Part shown: positions 1 through 6,680 of the stretch, piece by piece
Position numbering within the stretch: the stretch's first letter is position 1
How the letters are laid out: each line of letters starts with the position of its first letter
The notes under the pieces: model-generated
Database searches by the model: none
What the model saw: the letters and a program-made list of their open reading frames with translations, nothing else
What the model was told of the DNA's origin: nothing
Origin: Bacteriovoracaceae bacterium
Lineage (GTDB): Bacteria > Bdellovibrionota > Bacteriovoracia > Bacteriovoracales > Bacteriovoracaceae
Assembly: GCA_023151145.1 (NCBI GenBank)
Contig: JAKLJM010000055.1
Span: 1 to 9,811, forward strand
Reading direction: 5' to 3'
Length of the DNA stretch: 9,811 nucleotides
Made by a program: the position numbers and the translations under genes

Positions 1-1125
1 CTGATGCGAGCATCTGAAATAGCTGGACTTGATTTATTTCTTGGAAGTTATCCCATTACTCCTGCTACTGATATTCTACATGAATTAGCAAAACATAAAA
101 ATTTACCAGTTACTACTTTTCAAGCAGAAGATGAAATTGCAGGTATCTGTTCTGCAATTGGTGGAGCATTGGCCGGAAAACTTGCGATAACGACGACATC
201 AGGGCCTGGAATGGCACTAAAAACTGAAGCCTTGGGATTAGCGGTAACGATGGAAATTCCTCTTGTTATTGTTAACGTTCAAAGAGGTGGACCTTCAACT
301 GGGTTACCGACAAAAACGGAGCAATCAGATTTAAACCAAGCAATATTTGGTAGAAACGGTGAAGCCCCAATTGTTGTTGTGGCCGCTTCAAGACCTAGTG
401 ATTGTTTTGATATGGCCTACGAGGCCGGAAGAATTGCACTTGAACATATGACTCCGGTTATTCTTTTAACCGATGGTTTTATAGCCAACGGAGCTGAGCC
501 TTGGAGAATTCCAGATTTTAGTAATTCGTTTAATAAAATTAGGCATCATTTAATCGATCCAAGTGTCTGTGATCCAGCAACGACGAAGTGGACGCAAAGA
601 GAAAAAGAAACTCTTGCTCGAAAGTGGATTGTTCCTGGCATGAAAGGTTTTGAATATCAGATTGGTGGATTAGAAAAAGACATCGATAAGGGTTCAGTCT
701 CTCACAATCCAATTAACCATCAAAAAATGTCTGATCTGCGTGAAGAAAAACTAAGATTAGTTGCTAATAATATTCCCGACCAAGAAGTATTGGGAGATTT
801 AACTGGTGACACTCTCGTTGTAAGTTGGGGTGGTACTTTTGGTGCAGTTTATATGGCAGTGAAAAATTTGCAAAAACGTGGGTTAAAAGTATCGCATATG
901 CATATGAAATACTTGCATCCAATGCCAAAAAATATTGAGTCAATCCTAAAAGGATTTAAACAAGTAATTGTTCCTGAACTTAATAATGGTCAATTAAAAA
1001 ATATTCTAAACTCAAAATTTCAAGTAAGCGCTGTCGGTTATAACAAAATGCAAGGACAGCCGTTTAAAATTTCAGAACTAGAAAGCGCTGTGATTGATTT
1101 AATGAAAGAAGGAAAAATTTTATGA
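1..1125 (+). CDS. korA: 2-oxoacid:ferredoxin oxidoreductase, alpha subunit (2-oxoglutarate type), 5'-truncated by the window
   Basis: With KorB, this subunit oxidatively decarboxylates a 2-oxoacid, most likely 2-oxoglutarate, to an acyl-CoA and passes the electrons to ferredoxin in the cytoplasm. The visible part starts at the alpha domain: YPITPAT about residue 17 from the first ATG, the TSGPG loop and QRGGPSTGLPTKTEQSDL are hallmark stretches of the pyrimidine-binding domain. The C-terminal third, with VVSWGGTFG and a MHMKYLHPMP segment, matches the transketolase-C-like core domain. The frame is open at base 1 and the ATG at base 4 has no room for a ribosome site, so the true start lies upstream. 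Many relatives carry a fused gamma domain of about 200 residues there, which cannot be checked. The stop overlaps the korB start (ATGA). The family is sure; the 2-oxoglutarate substrate is inferred from similarity to Kor rather than Por. Confidence 0.9.
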   Translation: MMRASEIAGLDLFLGSYPITPATDILHELAKHKNLPVTTFQAEDEIAGICSAIGGALAGKLAITTTSGPGMALKTEALGLAVTMEIPLVIVNVQRGGPSTGLPTKTEQSDLNQAIFGRNGEAPIVVVAASRPSDCFDMAYEAGRIALEHMTPVILLTDGFIANGAEPWRIPDFSNSFNKIRHHLIDPSVCDPATTKWTQREKETLARKWIVPGMKGFEYQIGGLEKDIDKGSVSHNPINHQKMSDLREEKLRLVANNIPDQEVLGDLTGDTLVVSWGGTFGAVYMAVKNLQKRGLKVSHMHMKYLHPMPKNIESILKGFKQVIVPELNNGQLKNILNSKFQVSAVGYNKMQGQPFKISELESAVIDLMKEGKIL

Positions 1126-2138
1126 GTGAATGCACGATAGAATATAAAAAGAAAGATTTTGCAAATGATAATGAAGTGAGATGGTGCCCTGGTTGTGGGG
1201 ACTATTCAATTCTTTCAAGTCTACAAATGGCCTTAACGAAAGTTGGGAAAAAGAAAGAAGATATCGTTTGTGTCTCTGGTATTGGTTGTTCTTCAAGGTT
1301 TCCTTATTATATGGGCACCTATGGCTATCACACTATACATGGCCGTGCACCGGCAATCGCTTCTGGTATGAAGCTTGCTAATCCTGATTTAAGTGTGTGG
1401 ATCATCACTGGAGACGGAGATGGGATGTCGATTGGGGGAAATCATTTAATTCATACGTTAAGAAGAAATATTAATATGAATATTTTGCTTTTTAATAATG
1501 AGATCTATGGATTAACTAAAGGTCAATATTCGCCGACAACTGAAAAAGGAAAAGTGACTAAAACTTCTCCTTACGGTTCAATTGATCACCCATTTAATCC
1601 AGGAAAACTTGCAATTGGTGCAGGAGCAACTTTTATTGCTAAAACAATCGATACTGATCCAAAACATATGACCGATATAATGATTGAAGCTGATAAACAC
1701 AAAGGAATTTCTTTTGTTGAGATATACCAAAACTGTGTAATCTTCAATGACAAGGCCCATGATGCTTATACCAATCGACAAACTAGAGACGAGAACACTC
1801 TTTATGTCGAGCATGGAAAGAAGATGATCTTTGGAAAAGAAAAAAATAAAGGAATTGTGCTAAAAGGATTTAATCTTGAAGTAGTTACGATTGGAGAAAA
1901 TGGAATCACAGAAAACGATATTGTTGTTCATGATAAATATAATCCAATTTTAGCTTTCCAGTTATTAGAAAGTAGCAATCCACCAGAATTCCCAATGGCC
2001 ATAGGAGTTCTTTATCAACAAGATAAATCGACCTATGAGGAAGATATGGAGAATTCTCGTCAACAAGTTATTGATAAAAAAGGTGCTCGGAACCTATCGG
2101 ATATTATCTTAGATGAAGAGGTCTGGAGTGTAGAATGA
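1122..2138 (+). CDS. korB: 2-oxoacid:ferredoxin oxidoreductase, beta subunit (TPP and [4Fe-4S] binding)
   Basis: This is the catalytic thiamine-diphosphate subunit of the oxidoreductase, 338 residues, a normal length for KorB. WCPGCGDYSIL gives Cys22 and Cys25, GIGCSSR gives Cys56 and QNCVIFND gives Cys205. These four match the cysteines that hold the single [4Fe-4S] cluster in this family. GDGDGMSIGGNH at about 97-108, followed by ILLFNNEIYGLTKGQ, is the TPP/Mg motif. The H-x2-HGRAP segment at 70-77 is also typical. The start codon overlaps the korA stop by four bases and AAGGA lies just upstream, so the two subunits should be made in step. The stop in turn overlaps the start of the hemerythrin gene. 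The enzyme would be oxygen-sensitive, which gives the next gene a possible protective role (inference). Confidence 0.95.
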   Translation: MSECTIEYKKKDFANDNEVRWCPGCGDYSILSSLQMALTKVGKKKEDIVCVSGIGCSSRFPYYMGTYGYHTIHGRAPAIASGMKLANPDLSVWIITGDGDGMSIGGNHLIHTLRRNINMNILLFNNEIYGLTKGQYSPTTEKGKVTKTSPYGSIDHPFNPGKLAIGAGATFIAKTIDTDPKHMTDIMIEADKHKGISFVEIYQNCVIFNDKAHDAYTNRQTRDENTLYVEHGKKMIFGKEKNKGIVLKGFNLEVVTIGENGITENDIVVHDKYNPILAFQLLESSNPPEFPMAIGVLYQQDKSTYEEDMENSRQQVIDKKGARNLSDIILDEEVWSVE

Positions 2139-2560
2139 AGAATTTAATCATAGATTTAAATACTGAACATCAAAACATTTTAATGTTTTTGACGAAGCTT
2201 GATCAGTCGATCAAGGGATCAAATTTTATATCCAAGCTTCTTGCAATGGAAGAGGAAATTAAGAGTTTTACAAAAATACATTTAATGGACCACCATCAGA
2301 AAGAAGAAAGATTTTTGTACCTATGGATGATTGAGCAAAATAAAAATTCAGACAAAGAACTAATTAATAAAATGATTGATGACCACAAGTACTTCGAACA
2401 AAAAGCCAATTGGATTCTAAATGAATTAGTTCAAGCAAAAGAAGTTAACTATAACAATAGTGTCAATTTAGGCTTTGAAGTTAGTGATTTTTTAAAAAGA
2501 TATAACGAACACTTAGTGCGAGAAAGTAATTTTATTTTTTTAATAGCAGAAGCTTTATAA
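2135..2560 (+). CDS. Hemerythrin-like HHE domain protein
   Basis: A small (141-residue) four-helix-bundle diiron protein expected to bind O2 or NO in the cytoplasm. The ligand pattern can be read directly: His12 in TEHQ, His53-x3-Glu57 in HHQKEERFLY, His84 in DDHKYF, and His126-x3-Glu130 in EHLVRE. That is five histidines and two carboxylates; His49 is a further candidate. The ATG overlaps the korB stop by four bases and has a good GGAG site at 2125-2128, six bases upstream, so the gene belongs to the korAB operon. Coupling to an oxygen-labile oxidoreductase suggests oxygen or NO scavenging, or sensing beside the enzyme; the sequence does not prove this. It is clearly different from the second hemerythrin at 5583-6035. 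Confidence 0.85.
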   Translation: MKNLIIDLNTEHQNILMFLTKLDQSIKGSNFISKLLAMEEEIKSFTKIHLMDHHQKEERFLYLWMIEQNKNSDKELINKMIDDHKYFEQKANWILNELVQAKEVNYNNSVNLGFEVSDFLKRYNEHLVRESNFIFLIAEAL

Positions 2561-2563
2561 TAA

Positions 2564-3475
2564 ATGACTTACAATAAATATGGTCCTTACTTAAAAGAAA
2601 CATTTGGTTCTGCTGTTTATAAAATTACAGTAGATGCTGGTTTCACATGTCCAAACCGAGATGGTAGCAAAGGGGTTGGTGGTTGCACTTATTGTAATAA
2701 TGAGAAATTTTTTCAGGACAACGGAAAAGATATTTTAAGTGTAAAAGAGCAAGTTTTAAAAAAAATCAGCTATAGAAAGAGAAAAAAGCTTGAAAAATAT
2801 ATTGTTTATTTTCAAACTTATTCTAATACCTATGGATCAACCGATTATCTTAAATCATTGTATGAATCAGTATTAGATATTAAAAATGTCATTGGCATTG
2901 CTATCGGGACACGCGTTGATTGTATTGATGATGAGAAATTAAAGCTACTAAAAGAGATTTCTAATTCTCATTATGTATGTCTTGAATACGGCCTTGAATC
3001 TATTTCGAATGAAACTTTGAGTCGAATTAACAGAGGGCACGATATAGATTGTTTCGTTGAAACCGTAAAGAAAACACATGAATATGGTATAGATATTTGT
3101 GCTCATCTTATGTTTGGTTTTCCATGGGAGAGTCAAAAAATTGCAAAAGAAAGTGCATTGTTTTTAAATCAATTACCCATTAAATTTGTAAAAATCCATC
3201 AGCTTCAAATTGTTAAAAATTCAATTATGGGTAATGATTATAAAAAATCAGCGTTTCAACTTTTAGGGAAAAACGATTATCTTAATTATCTACTTGATTT
3301 TTTAACAGCACTAAATCCAAATACAGTCGTCCAAAGAGTAGCAGGGGATTGTCCTGCAGAGATTTTAATTGCCGCTGGTTTTTCTGAATCTTCTATTAAT
3401 ATTGCTTTTGAACTTGACCAAAAAATGAAAGAATTAGAACTTCTCCAAGGAATTTCTTTTAAAGAGGCGCAATGA
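2564..3475 (+). CDS. Radical SAM protein of the YhcC/TIGR01212 family
   Basis: A 303-residue radical SAM enzyme, close to the roughly 310 residues of E. coli YhcC. The N-terminus reads DAGFTCPNRDG followed by GGCTYCNN. This gives Cys29-x11-Cys41-x2-Cys44, the extended cluster motif that marks this family instead of the usual Cx3Cx2C. A TIM-barrel pattern follows, with IGTRVDCIDDE at about 115-125, the strand CLEYGLES, and a later HLMFGFP segment. The exact reaction of the family has not been established to my knowledge. The ATG is three bases after the hemerythrin stop, and the first residues (YNKYGPYLKETFG) align with the normal family start. Its stop overlaps the FmdE-like gene by four bases, so the two proteins are probably made together. 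Confidence 0.85.
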   Translation: MTYNKYGPYLKETFGSAVYKITVDAGFTCPNRDGSKGVGGCTYCNNEKFFQDNGKDILSVKEQVLKKISYRKRKKLEKYIVYFQTYSNTYGSTDYLKSLYESVLDIKNVIGIAIGTRVDCIDDEKLKLLKEISNSHYVCLEYGLESISNETLSRINRGHDIDCFVETVKKTHEYGIDICAHLMFGFPWESQKIAKESALFLNQLPIKFVKIHQLQIVKNSIMGNDYKKSAFQLLGKNDYLNYLLDFLTALNPNTVVQRVAGDCPAEILIAAGFSESSINIAFELDQKMKELELLQGISFKEAQ

Positions 3476-4083
3476 ACTACCCCAATTTTTATGATCACAT
3501 TGAAAAAATTCGATTGTATGATCCTCTCGGTGATGTATTAGGCAATTTTGCCGACGGATTAGTTGAATATTCGTTTCTTGATGCCGTAAAGCTAACCGGG
3601 CATGGTTGTCCGACAGTTGCGGGTGCTTATATGATATGTGTTCATGCTTTAAAAAATTTGTACGATGAAGGAGAAATTCCCATTAGAGGAGGAGTCGAAG
3701 TACTCATTCGAGGAAGAGAAAACGAAGGCGTGAATGGAGTCATGGGAAGTGTGATATCTTTAATTCTTGGTTCATCAGGTCCAGGTGGTTTTAAAGGACT
3801 TGGGGGAATGTATGGACGAAATAATTTGTTACATTTCGGACAAGCACAAGAGTCGCAGTTTCTTTTTAAAAGACTCGATAGTAAAAGAAGCGTAAATATT
3901 AATTATCATCCAGAAAGTCTCAGTGGTGATCCTCGAGTCTCAATGCTTATAAAAAAAGTTTTGATTAATGAATCAAATTCAAGTGAGAAAAAATTATTGC
4001 ATGAATTATGGAATCTAAGAGTCGAAAAACTTTTGATTCATCATCAATATGATAAAAATGTCTATGTTTGCAATGTTGAATGA
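3472..4083 (+). CDS. FmdE-like domain protein
   Basis: A 203-residue protein resembling the FmdE family, named after subunit E of archaeal formylmethanofuran dehydrogenase. Bacterial single-domain versions have no settled function. The diagnostic stretch is LTGHGCPTVAGAYM, with His44 and Cys46 as likely metal or cofactor ligands. A glycine-rich middle follows (RGGVEVLIRG, NEGVNGVMGSV, GFKGLGGMYGR). A single cysteine is left near the C-terminus (VYVCNVE). The start overlaps the radical SAM gene by four bases, and AGAGG at 3463-3467 gives a ribosome site. It is the last gene of the korAB run. Its 3' end overlaps the convergent membrane-protein gene by 22 bases. A redox or metal-binding role near anaerobic metabolism fits, but no reaction can be assigned. 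Confidence 0.7.
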   Translation: MNYPNFYDHIEKIRLYDPLGDVLGNFADGLVEYSFLDAVKLTGHGCPTVAGAYMICVHALKNLYDEGEIPIRGGVEVLIRGRENEGVNGVMGSVISLILGSSGPGGFKGLGGMYGRNNLLHFGQAQESQFLFKRLDSKRSVNINYHPESLSGDPRVSMLIKKVLINESNSSEKKLLHELWNLRVEKLLIHHQYDKNVYVCNVE

Positions 4084-5354
4084 TGATCATTTATTTGGGA
4101 CATTGTATTTTGTTGAATTTTAAGTGCATTGATCGTTAAGTAGCATAAAAAAAGCGAAAAGATGATTAGCACTGCTCCCATGAATTGATAGTTTTGGGTC
4201 AAGATGGCAATCAGTAAGACACAGCTAAGTTGACTAACTTTTTTGATATTTGTAGATAGAATAAAATCGTTTAAGGCCGGTAAGTTCGTTTCAAAATTCA
4301 TCATTTCCATCTGTTTATGAGTCAAAGATTGCCATATTAAAAATGGAATAATTTTTAAGATCATTGCTAAAATTAAATTGAAAAATACTCCTAAAAAAAT
4401 CATGCTTCCAATATATAACTCTATTTTTTCGAGACTCTGAGAGAAAAAAGAGTTTAATAGCCATAGGACTAAACTTATAACTGTACATAGGAAAAAAAGA
4501 TACCAAAGTGAAATTGTAGCTTCATTTGATCGACGTCTTTTATGAAGTCGTAAAAAGAGTTGAATAATATACTCTGTTATTAGATAAAAAATAGCTATTT
4601 TAAATCCTAGGTTTATAAGATGAAAGGGATAGCTAAAGAGGCTCAATACGATTAGAAGTGGCATTTTCAATTGACGAGTAATGATATTTTCAGGAATTTG
4701 ATTTGTTATAAAAAACATTGGAATAATGTGCTGTGAAATTGCTACAAAGAGATGGTAAAAAAAACCGAGTAAAAACAACATCAAATGCAGATCGGTAATA
4801 ACGGGACGAAACCAAGGCAGAGAAAAACCAAAGTGAATTAAAACCAACCAAATTGATAATGCGGTTCCAAGAATAAAATATAGAAGTGCAATAATGAGAT
4901 GAAGATACATGCTTTTTTTTAGCTCATTATATTTAATTCGCGCTTGTTTAATTATTTGCGTGGCAAAATGAAAAAGTGTAAGCCACAACAGACTTAAGGA
5001 AACGATGAGTGCATTATTTTGATAGAGTTCAGCGTTTTTAAAATAATATAGGAAGACTGAGGCTCCTAATGGTAAAATGATGATTATTTTATCGAAAGTT
5101 TTCAGGAAAACATTTTCAATTCCAAACAAGACAGGAAGAAGTTGGGTGATTGAACCAAAAAAAACAGGTAAGAGAAAAAAGAGTGTGAATAGATGTGTAG
5201 CAACAATCGCGGCAGTATCCCAGCGATTTGTGATCATGGTAGTAGGATGAATGAGATAAATTCCCAAAATAAATAATCCCAAAAAGCTTAAGAAAAAAAA
5301 CCGTAACGTTTTGTTTAAATGTGGATTCAATGTTAAATTAATCGAGTTCGGCAT
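4062..5354 (-). CDS. Multi-pass membrane protein resembling NnrS / heme-copper oxidase subunit I
   Basis: A hydrophobic protein of about 430 residues with roughly 12 predicted membrane spans. Histidines sit inside or at the ends of spans: THLFTLFFLLPVFFG (His54), DLHLMLFLLG (His190), YHLF (His201) and SQHIIPMF (His209). They are followed by an RLHKRRRSNEA cytoplasmic loop. This layout resembles the oxidase-subunit-I-like/NnrS-related membrane proteins encoded beside DUF2249 and hemerythrin genes in denitrifying bacteria, where a heme or copper role in NO handling is proposed. I chose the ATG at 5354 (MPNSINL), preceded by GGA six bases upstream. A TTG at 5372 in the same frame has no good ribosome site. 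The 5' end overlaps the DUF2249 gene by 17 bases, which points to translational coupling. Family placement is by layout and motifs; the cofactor is not proven. Confidence 0.7.
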   Translation of the reverse strand: MPNSINLTLNPHLNKTLRFFFLSFLGLFILGIYLIHPTTMITNRWDTAAIVATHLFTLFFLLPVFFGSITQLLPVLFGIENVFLKTFDKIIIILPLGASVFLYYFKNAELYQNNALIVSLSLLWLTLFHFATQIIKQARIKYNELKKSMYLHLIIALLYFILGTALSIWLVLIHFGFSLPWFRPVITDLHLMLFLLGFFYHLFVAISQHIIPMFFITNQIPENIITRQLKMPLLIVLSLFSYPFHLINLGFKIAIFYLITEYIIQLFLRLHKRRRSNEATISLWYLFFLCTVISLVLWLLNSFFSQSLEKIELYIGSMIFLGVFFNLILAMILKIIPFLIWQSLTHKQMEMMNFETNLPALNDFILSTNIKKVSQLSCVLLIAILTQNYQFMGAVLIIFSLFLCYLTINALKIQQNTMSQINDHHSTLQT

Positions 5355-5574
5355 CTTTTTTCCAAATTTCAATTAGGTAGTCAGTATCTTTTTTTGTGCA
5401 TCGATATTGGTATCCGAGTTTGTTCAGATGTGGATACAGACCCAATGGCTCAAGACGGTGTAAAACTATGATTTTAGTATGAGAACTATTTTCACTAATT
5501 GCCTGAAGCACTTTTTGTAAGGGAAGAGGGCTTTCTAGTACTCTCACATCTAGAAATATATGCTCTTTTTCCAT
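5338..5574 (-). CDS. DUF2249 domain protein
   Basis: A complete single-domain protein of 78 residues. The start FLDVRVLESPLP matches the usual LDVR-x-LEPPxP opening of DUF2249. The segment VLHRLEPLGLYPHL (about 38-50) matches the conserved H-x-x-EP-x-x-LYP motif, and the last third gives the two closing strands of a SirA/TusA-like fold. The biochemical role of the domain is not established. It is often encoded with, or fused to, hemerythrin and denitrification proteins, as seen here. The gene lies eight bases after the hemerythrin stop and overlaps the membrane protein gene, so it is the middle gene of a three-gene operon. The ribosome site is weak (AGGA about 12 bases upstream); coupling to the hemerythrin gene probably helps. 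Confidence 0.8.
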   Translation of the reverse strand: MEKEHIFLDVRVLESPLPLQKVLQAISENSSHTKIIVLHRLEPLGLYPHLNKLGYQYRCTKKDTDYLIEIWKKDAELD

Positions 5575-5582
5575 TTTAGGTT

Positions 5583-6035
5583 CTATCCTACGGCCAATTT
5601 CTCGATTAGTATTTTTTGAAGCTCATCGCTAATGTTTTGTGTTGCTCGATCAATAATAGGATAAAGAATTTGTTCTTCTTTCATATTGTGTTGTTGAATC
5701 ATGATTAAGCAAGTTTCTGCAAGTTCATGAAATTTTTTTGAATCTTTTGTGAGAATTGTCTTCTCAATTTCATCAAACATTTTCTTTATTTGAATGTGCT
5801 CCATTTCCATAACCATGATTGGGGGGATTTTTGCCCCTAATCCACTAACTGTCTGTGGAAACAGTATTTCTTCTTCTATTGAAAAGTGTTTTAGGTTTAA
5901 GTTTTTCCATTGGAAAAATTCTTTTTCGGCCAATGTGTAGTTTTGTTCAAGTATATATTTTTCAACTGCTTCATAGGCATGGTCGCATAACCTATGATCA
6001 TGGGCCATTTGGCTAGAAATGTTCTTAGCTGTCAT
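5583..6035 (-). CDS. Hemerythrin HHE domain protein
   Basis: A 150-residue cytoplasmic diiron four-helix-bundle protein. Readable ligands are His14 (AHDHR), His50-x3-Glu54 (HFSIEEEILFP), His80 (EMEHIQIKK) and His116-x3-Glu120 (QQHNMKEEQILYP). This is the full hemerythrin set and close to the HHE proteins linked to NO or oxygen stress. Met10, Cys17 and His19 near the first ligand helix could also matter for redox sensing (inference). The ATG has a strong CAGGAG site. It is the first gene of the operon with the DUF2249 and NnrS-like proteins. Transcription is predicted to start near 6057 from a TATGAT box under a CRP/FNR-type palindrome at 6090-6107, so oxygen or NO control is likely. Confidence 0.87.
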   Translation of the reverse strand: MTAKNISSQMAHDHRLCDHAYEAVEKYILEQNYTLAEKEFFQWKNLNLKHFSIEEEILFPQTVSGLGAKIPPIMVMEMEHIQIKKMFDEIEKTILTKDSKKFHELAETCLIMIQQHNMKEEQILYPIIDRATQNISDELQKILIEKLAVG

Positions 6036-6056
6036 AAAAACTCCTGGGGATTATCT

Positions 6057-6107
6057 AGAATTGATCATAACCCTTTGTTAAATTATAAAATATGACAAGT
6101 ATCATAT
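6057..6107 (-). promoter_or_regulatory. Class II CRP/FNR-type promoter of the hemerythrin operon
   Basis: The 18-bp imperfect palindrome ATATGACAAGTATCATAT (6090-6107, centre 6098.5) lies upstream of TATGAT on the minus strand (6069-6064). A start seven bases after that box falls at about 6057, which puts the operator centre at -41.5, the class II activator position. The resulting leader is about 21 bases and carries CAGGAG before the hemerythrin ATG. In the plus direction only a poor box (TAGCAT, 6127-6132) is found at similar spacing, so the gene at 6189 may be weakly served by the same site. The half-site ATGAy differs from the FNR TTGAT and NNR/DNR TTGAC half-sites. Confidence 0.65.
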
Positions 6108-6188
6108 TTCAAAAAAAGGCATTACGTAGCATGCTTTTTAATGTGGGTCTTGAAGAATATTTAAATTTAATTTCCAAAAGAGTTATGT

Positions 6189-6545
6189 ATGTCTAAGAAA
6201 ATGATTATAAGTAAATTTCAATGTCTATGCGATTTAAAAAAATTACTCAACGAACGAGTGAAAGTCACTACAGCATCAACTGATTTTGTAATGATTTTTG
6301 CCGGACAGAGACCTATTTCTGCTATTTTAATTTTTGGTGGATTTTTAGAATTAGAAATTAGAAATAAGACACTAAGAATCGAAGCGAATAACACTCTTTT
6401 TCTTTTTGATGAGTTTTTACGATCAAAAGAAATTAAATGTAAAATAACAGTTTTGGCCGGAACAGAGTATTGTTGGGCCGATAAGAATTTAATCGACAGC
6501 TTGTTGAACTCGGATAAAATTTCAAGTGTTTCAACCTGTAGGTAG
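6189..6545 (+). CDS. Stand-alone cyclic-nucleotide-binding-like (CRP/FNR sensor) domain without HTH
   Basis: A 118-residue protein that I align by eye with the beta-roll of CRP/FNR regulators. The segment VKVTTASTDFVMIFAGQRP then SAILIFGGFLELEI mimics the usual pattern up to the 'I..G.v.l' turn. TLFLFDEFLRS and the strand ITVLAGTEYCWADKN followed by LIDSLL match the second half and the start of the dimer helix. The protein stops where the long helix and the winged helix should follow. The phosphate-binding cassette of true cAMP binders is not visible, so the ligand, if any, is unlikely to be a cyclic nucleotide. Cys12 and Cys14 near the N-terminus could bind metal. The start ATG at 6189 has only AAGAG-like sequence before it. 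The gene sits between two CRP/FNR-type palindromes. It might dimerise with, or titrate, the missing full-length regulator (inference). Confidence 0.55.
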   Translation: MSKKMIISKFQCLCDLKKLLNERVKVTTASTDFVMIFAGQRPISAILIFGGFLELEIRNKTLRIEANNTLFLFDEFLRSKEIKCKITVLAGTEYCWADKNLIDSLLNSDKISSVSTCR

Positions 6546-6557
6546 GAAATGAATATT

Positions 6558-6607
6558 TTGTGACATATGTCATATTAACTCTTGTTGCTTGGTGTATGAT
6601 CACTAGT
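6558..6607 (+). promoter_or_regulatory. Class II CRP/FNR-type promoter with no gene downstream on its strand
   Basis: TTGTGACATATGTCATAT (6558-6575, centre 6566.5) contains the perfect 12-bp palindrome TGACATATGTCA. TATGAT follows at 6595-6600, preceded by TG one base upstream. A start near 6607 places the operator at about -40.5 to -41.5. The next coding sequence on this strand is far away (7238), so the likely product is a non-coding or antisense RNA. Confidence 0.55.
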
Positions 6608-6680
6608 AACAAGTTCAGTCGAGCTAACTTGTTAGTCTCTCCTGTTTTTAAGAAGTTGCCATTTCGATGGCAACTTCTTG
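6607..6680 (+). ncRNA. Candidate regulated small or antisense RNA over the 3' end of the luxR-type gene
   Basis: Transcription from the promoter just upstream would begin at about 6607 with a 9-bp stem, TAACAAGTT (6607-6615) paired with AACTTGTTA (6626-6634). A single-stranded TCTCTCCT (6636-6643), complementary to an AGGAGAGA-type ribosome site, comes next, then five Ts. A perfect 12-bp hairpin at 6650-6679 follows. The part beyond 6632 is antisense to the convergent luxR-type gene. I see no hairpin directly followed by a U-run, so the 3' end is uncertain and the RNA may extend further. No convincing ORF with a ribosome site lies in it. Confidence 0.35.

Noticed and set aside
1578..1814. Open frame on the minus strand within korB
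   Set aside because: Shadow of korB; composition and lack of motifs give no support.
5355..5372. Upstream TTG start for the NnrS-like membrane protein
   Set aside because: No good ribosome site precedes it; the ATG at 5354 has GGA at fitting distance and starts at a normal hydrophilic lead-in.
6607..6634. AACAAGTT/AACTTGTT stem as an intrinsic terminator for either flanking gene
   Set aside because: AT-rich stem with no U-run directly after it on either strand.
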